Origin: Tenacibaculum jejuense
GTDB taxonomy: Bacteria; Bacteroidota; Bacteroidia; Flavobacteriales; Flavobacteriaceae
DNA length: 64,000 bases
Direction: 5' to 3'
NCBI RefSeq assembly: GCF_900198195.1
Contig: NZ_LT899436.1
Span: forward strand, 2,695,001 to 2,759,000
The notes under the pieces are model-generated. The model had not been told where the DNA came from and did not search any database. It saw only the letters and a program-made list of their open reading frames with translations. Shown here in pieces: positions 1 to 7,535 of this stretch. The translations under genes and the position numbers were made by a program. Every line of letters starts with the position of its first letter. Within the stretch, counting starts at the first letter, position 1.

Positions 1-457
1 CTAAAGCAGTTCCTTTCTTTGGTTTTACTGTACCAATATTTCTAAAAGCTGTTTCCCCTCCTTCAAAATCATCATTCAAATAAATTAGAAAAGAATATAA
101 ACTTTGCTCTTCTAAATTCCTTCTGTAACTTCCATCAATGTGCATTTTAAAGCGTTGACCTTTGGTGTATTTATATACTCGAAACATTTCATTTAAGCCA
201 ATTCCTTCGTAAAATCCAACTTGCTTCGGAATAAAATCTTGTAATCGATTCCAAAAATCTTTTCCTAAACTTTCATCAAAAAACAAATAACGATCGTTAT
301 TACGAACTCCTTTATTCATTACCTGATTTCCATCTACAGAAATTTTTGCTTCTTCAAATTCAACTGTCTGATATTTTAGTAAATACTCAAAACACTCTTC
401 TTCTGAAAGGAAGTTTTCTATTAAAAATATTTCGTCGTGTACATTAATTTTTTTCAT
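1..457 (-). CDS. 2OG-Fe(II) oxygenase, prolyl 4-hydroxylase-like (partial, C-terminus outside window)
   Basis: About 152 codons are visible from an ATG at 457, and the frame is still open at the window edge. The protein has the double-stranded beta-helix pattern of P4H-type 2-oxoglutarate/Fe(II) dioxygenases: an HxD iron motif (RFKMHIDGSYRR) followed by FLIYLNDDFEGGETAF. The distal His and the 2OG-binding Arg/Lys would lie beyond the edge. It starts 7 bases after the kptA stop, so it is probably the last visible gene of the NAD/ADP-ribose operon. Its substrate (protein, nucleotide or small molecule) cannot be told from the sequence. Confidence 0.72.
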   Translation of the reverse strand, partial: MKKINVHDEIFLIENFLSEEECFEYLLKYQTVEFEEAKISVDGNQVMNKGVRNNDRYLFFDESLGKDFWNRLQDFIPKQVGFYEGIGLNEMFRVYKYTKGQRFKMHIDGSYRRNLEEQSLYSFLIYLNDDFEGGETAFRNIGTVKPKKGTAL

Positions 458-464
458 AGCCGTT

Positions 465-1010
465 TTATTTGTCTATAAACTTTGCTGGCACATGATCAGT
501 TAACCATACTCCGTTTTTAGATTGGTAAAATTTGTATCCTGCTACATGCATAGCTCCTGAGCGAACAGTTAAAATCGTAGGAACTCCTCTTCTACTTCCA
601 ACTTTTGTTGCTGTTTCTATATCTTGACTTAGATGCACATGTTGTCGGCTCATTTTTTGCAATCCTTTTTCTCTTATCGATTGCATAAACTTTGGTACCG
701 TTCCGTGATATAAATATTCTGGTGGTTGAATAGCTTCTAATTTTAAATCAATCGTTTTTAAAGAATGACCTTGATTGGCTCTAATCTTTGTTTGATCTTC
801 ATTAAAACTAAATCGCTTTTTATCGTTTGTTGCAACTACTTCTTCTAGTTTTTCTATTGAAAAGTGCTTTCCTTTTCTTTTCGATTTCTGAATCAATTCA
901 GCTACATCTGCCCAACCATTTTCATCTAATTTCAATCCGATTAAATCTGGTTGATGTCTTAGTAATAGACTAAGAAACTTACTTATACTTTTTATCTCTC
1001 TTTCGTTCAT
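465..1010 (-). CDS. kptA: RNA 2'-phosphotransferase (Tpt1/KptA family)
   Basis: The 181-residue length is normal for KptA. Visible family motifs are SKFLSLLLRHQP at the N-terminus with the catalytic Arg-His, IRANQGHS in the middle, LYHGT, and RQHVHLS followed by VGSRRGVPTIL in the NAD-binding C-terminal lobe. The family moves an RNA 2'-phosphate to NAD+, giving ADP-ribose 1'',2''-cyclic phosphate and nicotinamide. Some members also ADP-ribosylate 5'-phosphorylated nucleic acid ends (known for the family, not shown here). It is 19 bases downstream of a macrodomain gene, which fits a shared pathway for the ADP-ribose phosphate product. Confidence 0.93.
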   Translation of the reverse strand: MNEREIKSISKFLSLLLRHQPDLIGLKLDENGWADVAELIQKSKRKGKHFSIEKLEEVVATNDKKRFSFNEDQTKIRANQGHSLKTIDLKLEAIQPPEYLYHGTVPKFMQSIREKGLQKMSRQHVHLSQDIETATKVGSRRGVPTILTVRSGAMHVAGYKFYQSKNGVWLTDHVPAKFIDK

Positions 1011-1029
1011 TTTGTTTTGTTTTTAATCA

Positions 1030-1503
1030 TTACTCAAAATCGTACACTGTAGTTTTTATATGATTCTTAAGTAAACTTTGTTCTAAAATTAGTTCAATAT
1101 TTTCCCACTTTCCTCCTGCTAATCCACATCCTATTCTTGGCATATGTACAGAAGCATTTAATTCTTTAGCTTTTTGAACTACACTTTGCATTCCTTCTGC
1201 AATGGCTTCATAACGAATAGGAATATTTTGTTTTCCTCTTCTTTTAATATCATGTTGTCCTATTAAATTGGCAATCCATAAATTTTCTTCTACTTGTACA
1301 AATTGAACCGCTCCTAATACAAATCCGTCTTTCGATTTATACCAATTTCTAAAATTTATTTCTGGTGATTTCCATCGTCTTGAAATCGCAACTACAAACC
1401 CTTTTCCCCAGCCTCCAATATCATTACAAACATGTACAATGATCTTATTACCAATCCCTAGAGGCTTTGTAGCATCACCTTTTACATAAGCTATATTTCC
1501 CAT
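1030..1503 (-). CDS. Macrodomain protein (ADP-ribose-1''-phosphate phosphatase / deacylase type)
   Basis: This 157-residue single macrodomain starts with the typical strand and loop GDATKP. HVCNDIGGWGKGF matches the ADP-ribose-binding loop of the small ALC1/OARD1/Poa1-like group, and MPRIGCGLAGGKWE is the second loop. Members hydrolyse ADP-ribose-1''-phosphate, O-acyl-ADP-ribose or ADP-ribosyl-glutamate. Gaps of 8 bases to the MBL gene upstream and 19 to kptA downstream indicate co-transcription. Inference: it may finish the conversion of the KptA product to free ADP-ribose, the ligand that NrtR senses. Confidence 0.88.
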   Translation of the reverse strand: MGNIAYVKGDATKPLGIGNKIIVHVCNDIGGWGKGFVVAISRRWKSPEINFRNWYKSKDGFVLGAVQFVQVEENLWIANLIGQHDIKRRGKQNIPIRYEAIAEGMQSVVQKAKELNASVHMPRIGCGLAGGKWENIELILEQSLLKNHIKTTVYDFE

Positions 1504-1511
1504 ATTATTAA

Positions 1512-2378
1512 TTAATTCAAAGGTTTTTGATTTAAAATATCTCTTTGTGATCGACCTAAAGGAACTCTAAATACTGGTATTTTAATATTATAGTATGTAA
1601 TGAGTTCTTTAATCGTTTGATCAATCTGTTGCATATCATATCGTAATGAAAAATGACCTAAAATCAATTTTTCAATATTGATCTGACTCACCATTTCCAA
1701 CACTTCTTCTAAAGAACTGTGTTTATTTTTATCATTCCCTTTTGCTAATTCTTCTTTCTTTAAAAATGTAGCTTCATGAATTAACACTCCGCAATTATCA
1801 TATTTTGAATAATCATACACTGGTGTATCTCCTGAATATACTAGAACTGAATTTTTAATCTTCTCTTTGATAAAATCTTCTCCTTTATCTTGTTTTATGG
1901 CGATAATCTCTTTTGAAGATAAATTTGTAAACTCTTGCTTCAATTTATGCTTTGTTTCAAATACTTGAAAGGACAAACTTTTCAATTGATCTTTCACATC
2001 TATATGTTGATTTTCGAAACATAAAACTTCGATTCCAGATTTTATCTGAATAACTTGCTCGTCTTCTAAACTATTCCATGTTGTTCCTGATGTATGTGGA
2101 TCAAATTGACTAGTGAAATTTTCTATAAATGGAAACGATCCAGAATCTTTCGGATAATAAATATTTGGTTTACGGTGTGCAAACAATTGATTATACTGAA
2201 AAATTCCACCCAAATGATCTCTATCTGCATGTGAGATAAAAATATTTTTTATTTTCCCACACTTTCCTAATAAATTAGATGTTAATCCGTCACCAGCATC
2301 AAATAACAATCCAAGTTCTTCAATAAAATACCATGTTGAAAATAATGCTGTTGAATATCCATGTATGGTTAGTTTCAT
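1512..2378 (-). CDS. Metallo-beta-lactamase-fold hydrolase, RNase Z/phosphodiesterase-like
   Basis: The 288-residue cytoplasmic protein has a beta-lactamase-type metal site. GLLFDAGDG is followed by ISHADRDHLGGI, so the usual HxHxDH reads HxDxDH. Further metal ligands are likely in LVYSGDTP and LILGHFSLRY near the C-terminus, an arrangement that resembles the RNase Z/ElaC branch. It is the first gene of a tight MBL-macro-kptA trio (gaps of 8 and 19 bases). The position suggests a nucleotide phosphodiesterase, possibly one opening the cyclic phosphate made by KptA, but that is inference only. Confidence 0.75.
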   Translation of the reverse strand: MKLTIHGYSTALFSTWYFIEELGLLFDAGDGLTSNLLGKCGKIKNIFISHADRDHLGGIFQYNQLFAHRKPNIYYPKDSGSFPFIENFTSQFDPHTSGTTWNSLEDEQVIQIKSGIEVLCFENQHIDVKDQLKSLSFQVFETKHKLKQEFTNLSSKEIIAIKQDKGEDFIKEKIKNSVLVYSGDTPVYDYSKYDNCGVLIHEATFLKKEELAKGNDKNKHSSLEEVLEMVSQINIEKLILGHFSLRYDMQQIDQTIKELITYYNIKIPVFRVPLGRSQRDILNQKPLN

Positions 2379-2432
2379 TTTTATTTTTTTATTCTTAATT
2401 GATATAAGATTTACTTTGTTTCTCTATTCTTT

Positions 2433-2587
2433 GTCTTGATACAAAGAATCAAAAATCAAGACGGATGATAAAAAGCTAAGAAAATACTACGGTATCTCCA
2501 GCCACAGATGAAAAGAACTCGCTATCGCTCAAACAGCTTTTCATCTTTTCTTCCAACACTGTTACCTTGATTTTTAAACTTTTTATC
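2433..2587. repeat. Intergenic element with nested inverted repeats
   Basis: The 222-base gap between the MBL gene and the crystallin-J1-type gene holds three perfect inverted repeats: GTCTTGAT (2433-2440) with ATCAAGAC (2455-2462), GATAAAAAG (2467-2475) with CTTTTTATC (2579-2587), and GATGAAAAG (2507-2515) with CTTTTCATC (2537-2545). The last two are nested. There is no coding frame of note. It looks like a dispersed, structured intergenic repeat and splits the operon into two parts. Confidence 0.55.
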
Positions 2588-2600
2588 AATGTCCTCTATA

Positions 2601-3023
2601 TTAACAATAAACTTTCTCAACAGTTTTCATAATTTCATTTACAAGTAGACTTTCACTAGTTTTATAATCTTTACCGATATAAACTTTAAGTGTTTTAATT
2701 TCTCCTTGTATTGCTTCATTAAGACTTTCCAATTGATCTGCTGGAACCCATAATTCGTTATGAATTTTCCCTCCTACATTTTCGATTGGATATTTTTTAA
2801 ATTCTTCTTCAGAAATTTCAAAAGCTGTTACAAACCCTAAATAGTTACCAAAAGGATCTGTAGTATTCCATTTACTTGCTATTTCTGAGGCGTATTCTTC
2901 ATTTAAAACAGGATAAAAAATAGGTTGCCACTCCAACCTTGGTGGAAATTTTTCAAATCCACTTTCAGCTATTAATAACATTTCTTTTTCTCCTACTGGT
3001 CTATATAACTTTATCTTTTTCAT
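2601..3023 (-). CDS. Small 'ADP-ribosylation/crystallin J1'-type protein
   Basis: The 140-residue protein has no signal peptide or membrane segment. It begins KKIKLYRPVGEKEM and has the run PPRLEWQPIFYPVLNEEYA, typical of a small family usually annotated 'ADP-ribosylation/crystallin J1' because it lies beside ADP-ribosylglycohydrolase genes. No catalytic role is established for it that I know of. It is 12 bases upstream of one ADP-ribosylglycohydrolase stop (transcribed just after it), so it is probably co-translated with that enzyme and may be its accessory protein. The family assignment is from memory of sequence pattern and context. Confidence 0.65.
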   Translation of the reverse strand: MKKIKLYRPVGEKEMLLIAESGFEKFPPRLEWQPIFYPVLNEEYASEIASKWNTTDPFGNYLGFVTAFEISEEEFKKYPIENVGGKIHNELWVPADQLESLNEAIQGEIKTLKVYIGKDYKTSESLLVNEIMKTVEKVYC

Positions 3024-3035
3024 TTCTAAAATTCT

Positions 3036-3932
3036 TTATTTATAAAAAATACTCTCGTTCCATTTTTCTACATCATTTTCCCATTGTTTTGGAACGCTAC
3101 TTTCTTTAGAACACATAATATTAATTCCTCCTACTATTGCACAAGTTGTATCTCTATCTCCTAACGCAGAGACTGTATTCCAAAGCGATTCTTCAAAATC
3201 TCCTAGATAGTGATATACATTCCATAATGCAATTGGAACAGTATCTTGAGCCAACATTTTTGTTCCATTTCCTAAAGCAGTTACTATAGTTCGTATATCG
3301 TACGATTTAGGTAAATGCTTAATCTTTTTGATTTTATATTTTAAATCACTTTCTGGTGTAAAATCAATAATTGTATCTAACCAAACTTCTTTATTTAACT
3401 CGTTACTTATTGTACATAAAGCTGTTACAATTGCTACGCTTATTGCTCCTGCTATAGCTTCGTTATTATAATGTGTTATCTCTGATGAAAGTTTTGCTTG
3501 TTCTGCAACCTTATTTAAGTCATCATAAAAATATGCACCAATTAACGCAACTCGCATTGCACTTCCATTTCCCATCGACCCAGTACCATTAAAACTTGAT
3601 TTTGATATTTCTAACCAATTTTTATTTGTATCAATCTCTAAAAGTTTTCTATGCATTGAAGGTCCGTAACCTCTATGCCTATCTTTCAAAAAGTTTTGAG
3701 CGAACTGATTTGCAACAAAATCTTGATTCATTTCTCCATACAGTTCTAAAGATTTTAACAAAGGAATCGCCATAATTGTATCATCTGTATATCTCCATTC
3801 TGTCTCTGGAATGAATCTATTTTCTAAAGCAGATTCTACAATTGCTCTTTCTCTAAAAAAACTATCACCAAAAGCATCTCCAATTGCAATACCTGTTAGT
3901 GATTTTTTTGCTAAATCTATTCTATTTTTCAT
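3036..3932 (-). CDS. ADP-ribosylglycohydrolase (DraG/ARH family), copy 1
   Basis: The 298-residue protein has the ARH/DraG di-metal signatures in order: GIAIGDAFGDSF at the N-terminus, WRYTDDTIMAI (metal-binding Asp pair), GNGSAMRVALIG, and ALGDRDTTCAIVGGI near the C-terminus (second metal-binding Asp cluster). The family removes ADP-ribose from Arg or Ser of proteins, or hydrolyses related ADP-ribosyl bonds. Its ATG overlaps the stop of the second ADP-ribosylglycohydrolase gene by 4 bases, so the two are translationally coupled. The copies are clearly diverged, which suggests different substrates. Confidence 0.9.
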   Translation of the reverse strand: MKNRIDLAKKSLTGIAIGDAFGDSFFRERAIVESALENRFIPETEWRYTDDTIMAIPLLKSLELYGEMNQDFVANQFAQNFLKDRHRGYGPSMHRKLLEIDTNKNWLEISKSSFNGTGSMGNGSAMRVALIGAYFYDDLNKVAEQAKLSSEITHYNNEAIAGAISVAIVTALCTISNELNKEVWLDTIIDFTPESDLKYKIKKIKHLPKSYDIRTIVTALGNGTKMLAQDTVPIALWNVYHYLGDFEESLWNTVSALGDRDTTCAIVGGINIMCSKESSVPKQWENDVEKWNESIFYK

Positions 3933-4894
3933 TTTTCTAAACTTTTTGAAAATCGATGTGATAAATCGATTATTTCTTCTCTTTTTACTAAATCATGTAA
4001 CCAATCCTTTGGTATACATTCTTCTTCATAATATAATCCTGCTAAGGCACCGGTAACACAAGCAGTAGTATCAGTATCTTCTCCTAAATTCACAGCTTTT
4101 AAAACTGCTTCAGCATAAGAATCTGTAGTTAAAAAACTCCACAAACTTGCTTCTAAAGTATTTAATACATAACCCGATCCACTAATCTGTTTTTCTTCCA
4201 GTTTATATACAGGTTCAATTGTATAATCACCTATTGGATTTTCTAATATTCTATGAAACTTATTGATTTCACTTTCAGAACAAATCGCGTTTTCATTTAA
4301 GAATTTATTCACTATGTGTTGCATATTTCCGTAAGCTTCAAATTTTTCCAATCCTCTTAATAAACCTATCATAAACTCCACATAAATGAAACAACTCAGC
4401 ACAGAACGTATATGTCCATGTGTGATTGAAGAAACTTCTTTCACTTTTTGAAATCGTTCTTCAATTGACATATCTTTTACATAAAATGCTAACGGACTAA
4501 TTCTCATTAAAGATCCATTTCCATTATCAAACTCTCCAGTTCCACCAGCTAATGTTGCTGGCGTTCCTTTTGCGAAAGCATTTATTGCTGTATTTGTTGC
4601 AATTCCTATATCGAAAACTTGTCCGTGTGCCGTCCAATAATTATCTCCATACCAACGCACAAAATTTGTTGCTATAGATTTTGTGTCATAACCTTTACAT
4701 AAACTTTCCGCCAAACAAAATGTTAAAGAACTATCATCACTCCAAGTTCCTTTAGGTTGGTTATGAGAACCAAACGCTCTCATTGTTTTTACTGGATTTT
4801 GCTGTAATTCAAATCTTGTTTTAAACTCCACAGGAACTCCCAAAGCATCTCCTACTGCTAATCCTAAAAATGTTTGTTCTATTTTCTTTTTCAT
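3929..4894 (-). CDS. ADP-ribosylglycohydrolase (DraG/ARH family), copy 2
   Basis: At 321 residues it is closer to the canonical family than its neighbour: GLAVGDALGVPVEF, GTWSDDSSLTFCLAESL, GNGSLMRISPLAFY, ITHGHIRS, and GEDTDTTACVTGALAGLYY with the C-terminal metal-binding Asp residues. The predicted role is hydrolysis of ADP-ribosyl groups from modified macromolecules or small ADP-ribosyl compounds in the cytoplasm. Its stop codon overlaps the start of the other ADP-ribosylglycohydrolase gene. A 107-base gap with a hairpin repeat separates it from the PARG-like gene upstream. Confidence 0.93.
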   Translation of the reverse strand: MKKKIEQTFLGLAVGDALGVPVEFKTRFELQQNPVKTMRAFGSHNQPKGTWSDDSSLTFCLAESLCKGYDTKSIATNFVRWYGDNYWTAHGQVFDIGIATNTAINAFAKGTPATLAGGTGEFDNGNGSLMRISPLAFYVKDMSIEERFQKVKEVSSITHGHIRSVLSCFIYVEFMIGLLRGLEKFEAYGNMQHIVNKFLNENAICSESEINKFHRILENPIGDYTIEPVYKLEEKQISGSGYVLNTLEASLWSFLTTDSYAEAVLKAVNLGEDTDTTACVTGALAGLYYEEECIPKDWLHDLVKREEIIDLSHRFSKSLEK

Positions 4895-4945
4895 TTTGTT
4901 GGTTTTAAATTTCTGTAAAATGATAATTCATTCATTTATGATGAG

Positions 4946-4989
4946 AACCTGAAATACTGAAATAAATTCAGCACAAGTAAGTTCAGGTT
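4946..4989. repeat. Intergenic hairpin repeat
   Basis: AACCTGAA (4946-4953) pairs with TTCAGGTT (4982-4989), and an inner CTGAA/TTCAG pair lies at 4957-4971. This kind of 'ctgaa...ttcag' hairpin is often dispersed in flavobacterial intergenic DNA. It may also act as a weak transcription barrier between the PARG and glycohydrolase genes. Confidence 0.45.
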
Positions 4990-5001
4990 GACGAACATCA
5001 T

Positions 5002-5823
5002 TTAATCAAACTCTTTTTGAAATGCTTCTATAAACTTTTCATTTTTTGAGTAAATCGCAAAGACTACTCTTTTAAATTGATTTTTAAACTTATTGTCAAA
5101 ATGCGATTTAAACAACTTTGCTATATCATTAGGATCATTCTGAAAAACTCCACATCCCCAAGCACCTAAAATCAAAGTATTATACTTCTTTTCGGCACAT
5201 AAACTCAATAGTTTTTCAATCCTTGTATTCATTATTTCATTAACCTTGTCAACTAAATGTAGTTCTTTACGTTTAACCACACCATAATTAACAGCCGCTG
5301 AAGTTACAAATCCACATACTGAATAATCAGCTACCAATTCTCCTCTTCTATCTCTAAAAACTGGCACATTTGGACTATGAATCATTGCATCAGTGTATAT
5401 ACAAGATTTCATACTTCTATGTGTATCATAAAAATCGAAAGCACTCATTTGACTTCCATACAATGCTGATGAAACTGCTAAACTTTCTTCTTGTGCTAAA
5501 GCTCCATTTAAAAACCCTCCTCCAGGATTCTTTGCTGAAGCAAAATTTAAACACATCACTTTTCCTTCTTCTTGATTTATTCTATGAATAGCGCTAACAG
5601 AATCTTCATGTGTTACTTCAAATACAGTATTTTGATTATTTTCTAATTTTAAATTTCTTTTTACATCATCTAAATCTTCTGATAAATACAATTCAGTATT
5701 ATCGATACAATGATCTATTTCTTCTTTAAGATCTATTTTTTCACCTAAAGGCATTGTGTAATATCCCTTTTCTATGATTTCAATAGTCTGTTCTGCTTTT
5801 AGTTTTCGTGTTGACTTTTTCAT
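5002..5823 (-). CDS. Bacterial-type poly(ADP-ribose) glycohydrolase / macrodomain (TIGR02452 family)
   Basis: In this 273-residue protein the PARG catalytic signature is clear: NFASAKNPGGGF, then 4 residues, then AQEESLAVSSALY, giving the GGG-(X)n-QEE motif with the catalytic Glu pair. VPVFRD, GFVTSAAVN and LILGAWGCGVFQNDP are the other conserved macrodomain strands. The family (DUF2263-type) releases ADP-ribose from poly- or terminal ADP-ribose chains. It lies 39 bases after DUF4291 in the NrtR-linked operon. No obvious poly-ADP-ribose polymerase is in the window, so the natural substrate is open. Confidence 0.9.
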   Translation of the reverse strand: MKKSTRKLKAEQTIEIIEKGYYTMPLGEKIDLKEEIDHCIDNTELYLSEDLDDVKRNLKLENNQNTVFEVTHEDSVSAIHRINQEEGKVMCLNFASAKNPGGGFLNGALAQEESLAVSSALYGSQMSAFDFYDTHRSMKSCIYTDAMIHSPNVPVFRDRRGELVADYSVCGFVTSAAVNYGVVKRKELHLVDKVNEIMNTRIEKLLSLCAEKKYNTLILGAWGCGVFQNDPNDIAKLFKSHFDNKFKNQFKRVVFAIYSKNEKFIEAFQKEFD

Positions 5824-5862
5824 CTTCTTTCCTATTTACTCTTTTCGCCTTAGATTTTAAAT

Positions 5863-6498
5863 CTAACCTATCTTCAAAAACCGATTCACTTCTTCATTAA
5901 AACTCAAATATGGTTTTTCTTCTGGAAGCTCTAAGACATCTAAATTTTTGTTTAACACAAACTGATATTGTTGATTCACATATGCTGATATGTCTTCTAT
6001 TTCAATAATATTTTCTTTACCAAATTTTACTATTTCTTCGTTTCTGATTCCTAATTGAATCGCTCTACGTTCTAGTTTTGCTCCATACGGATCATGATCT
6101 GGATCCCATTGTAATCGAATGTTTGAATTTTGAACTTCTTGTTTCCAAGCTTCTTTACTTTCATACAAACGTGATTGATAACTCGAATACACTGCTTGAC
6201 TTAAATAGCGTTCAAAAGCTGTTCTCTTTAAATGAATTGCTAAAACAACTTCTTGACCTTCTTTTGTTCCCCAACCATTTCTATACATCATCCATAGAAA
6301 GTTTGGTTTAATCCAAGTCATTCTTGTATACTTGAACGGACCTCCAAAAAACTGATTTCTCACAGCAAAATTCCCAATCGCTGGTCTGTATGACTGATAT
6401 ACAATTACTTTCTCTTCATCGTATTGCGCCATGATATGGTGACCTGACTCTGGCCATTCATTCAATTGTTCTTTATAATTTTTTAATTTCAGTTTCAT
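5863..6498 (-). CDS. DUF4291 family protein
   Basis: The 211-residue soluble protein is recognised as DUF4291 by IMAQYDEEKVIVYQSYRPAIG, the FTRMTWIKPNFLWMMYRNGW-type region and the C-terminal AIQLGIR segment. The Tyr/Arg-rich N-terminal half (QSYRPAIG, RNGWGTK) is compatible with a nucleotide- or NAD-binding fold, but no function is established that I can cite with confidence. It sits between the prs-like gene and the PARG gene, so a role in NAD/ADP-ribose metabolism is inferred from context. Confidence 0.8.
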   Translation of the reverse strand: MKLKLKNYKEQLNEWPESGHHIMAQYDEEKVIVYQSYRPAIGNFAVRNQFFGGPFKYTRMTWIKPNFLWMMYRNGWGTKEGQEVVLAIHLKRTAFERYLSQAVYSSYQSRLYESKEAWKQEVQNSNIRLQWDPDHDPYGAKLERRAIQLGIRNEEIVKFGKENIIEIEDISAYVNQQYQFVLNKNLDVLELPEEKPYLSFNEEVNRFLKIG

Positions 6499-6559
6499 TT
6501 TTAATTTATTTTTCTCACTTCGAGTGAAATTATTTGTAATACAATGACAAATAATTTTT

Positions 6560-6613
6560 TATCGAGAAGTTTTCATCTCTTAAATAGTTCTCGATACAAT
6601 CCCGATAAATCGG
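6560..6613. repeat. Intergenic inverted repeats
   Basis: TATCGAGAA (6560-6568) pairs with TTCTCGATA (6588-6596), and CCGAT-AA-ATCGG follows at 6602-6613. The gap 6499-6633 has no coding frame. The 'cgag...ctcg' motif resembles short repeats commonly scattered in flavobacterial intergenic regions. Confidence 0.45.
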
Positions 6614-6633
6614 AATTACTCGAACTGACATTA

Positions 6634-7461
6634 TTACATAAGCGTTTCTAATTTTATCTGCTGAACGTCTTCAACATCTTTAAAACTATCTGTTGTAAAC
6701 ACTTTTGTAAACTTTTCTCTTAAATGTTCTATCCCTTTACTAAAAATTCCGTGACTTACAGCTAAATATAAATCACCTGCATTTTTCTTTTTCAATTCAT
6801 CTGCTAATCCCATAAAAGTTCCTCCTCCATCACAAATATCATCAACAATTAAGCAATTTTCCCCACCAAGATCTTCTTCATAAACTTTAAAACCTTCTAG
6901 TTTTCCGTTAGTTACATTTCTCTTTTTTGAACATTCTACCACAGCAACTCCCCCTAAATATTCCGACACTTTATATATCTTTTTCAAAGCTCCTCCGTCA
7001 GGAGAAATTAATAACACTTCAGATCCGATTTTTTCAATTACTTTTTCAATGAACTTATAATTTGTTACTACTTTACAATCGTTTAAAACTGCTGGTGTAA
7101 CTTCAGAATGTGGATCAAAAACAGTAATTTCATTTAAATTCAAACTATTTAACAAATCAGCGTACACTTTTACTGTTAACGGCTCTCCTGATATCATAAC
7201 CCTATCTTGTCTTGCTCCTGGAAAATACGGTATAAAAAGATCGATCATTTTTACTCCACATCTTTTAATAGCATCAACTGCACACAGTAACAATCCCATA
7301 TCGTTAAAAGAAGTAACTCTAGTTGTTATCGTTACTTTTTCAACATTAGTTAAATCGGACGATATTTTAATGTGAGGTTCTCCTCCTGAAAAAGTGAACG
7401 ATTTAAATGTTACTTGGTTCTCCCCTAATGGTTGAAATGTTGAATCTAAATTGAAAATCAT
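6634..7461 (-). CDS. Ribose-phosphate pyrophosphokinase-like protein (NAD-linked Prs paralogue)
   Basis: The protein is 275 residues from the ATG at 7461. An in-frame ATG at 7509 would add 16 residues that look non-conserved. PRPP-synthetase features are GGEPHIKI near the start, the flexible-loop/Arg region FPGARQDRVM, DPHSEVTPAVL, SPDGGALKKI, and the PRPP-binding loop LIVDDICDGGGTF. It is shorter than housekeeping Prs (about 310 residues) and resembles the Prs paralogues that accompany nicotinamide salvage genes. In this setting it could supply PRPP for NAD salvage, or phosphorylate ADP-ribose as recently described Prs homologues do. No NAMPT-type partner is visible in the window. Confidence 0.85.
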   Translation of the reverse strand: MIFNLDSTFQPLGENQVTFKSFTFSGGEPHIKISSDLTNVEKVTITTRVTSFNDMGLLLCAVDAIKRCGVKMIDLFIPYFPGARQDRVMISGEPLTVKVYADLLNSLNLNEITVFDPHSEVTPAVLNDCKVVTNYKFIEKVIEKIGSEVLLISPDGGALKKIYKVSEYLGGVAVVECSKKRNVTNGKLEGFKVYEEDLGGENCLIVDDICDGGGTFMGLADELKKKNAGDLYLAVSHGIFSKGIEHLREKFTKVFTTDSFKDVEDVQQIKLETLM

Positions 7462-7514
7462 TTTTGTGTTATTTTTACGCAAAACTAAAACATAAAAACA
7501 AACTGACAAAATAA

Positions 7515-7535
7515 TTTGTGTAAAATTTACACTAT
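7515..7535. promoter_or_regulatory. Predicted NrtR operator before the prs-like/ADP-ribose operon
   Basis: The core GTGTAAA-A-TTTACAC (7518-7532) is a perfect palindrome, and its left flank extends to TTTGTGT. It contains GT-N7-AC, the core reported for NrtR sites. It overlaps the nrtR stop codon and lies about 55 bases upstream of the prs-like ATG at 7461. It shares TTTGTGT-N7-ACAC with the site at 8220-8240. Confidence 0.7.
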
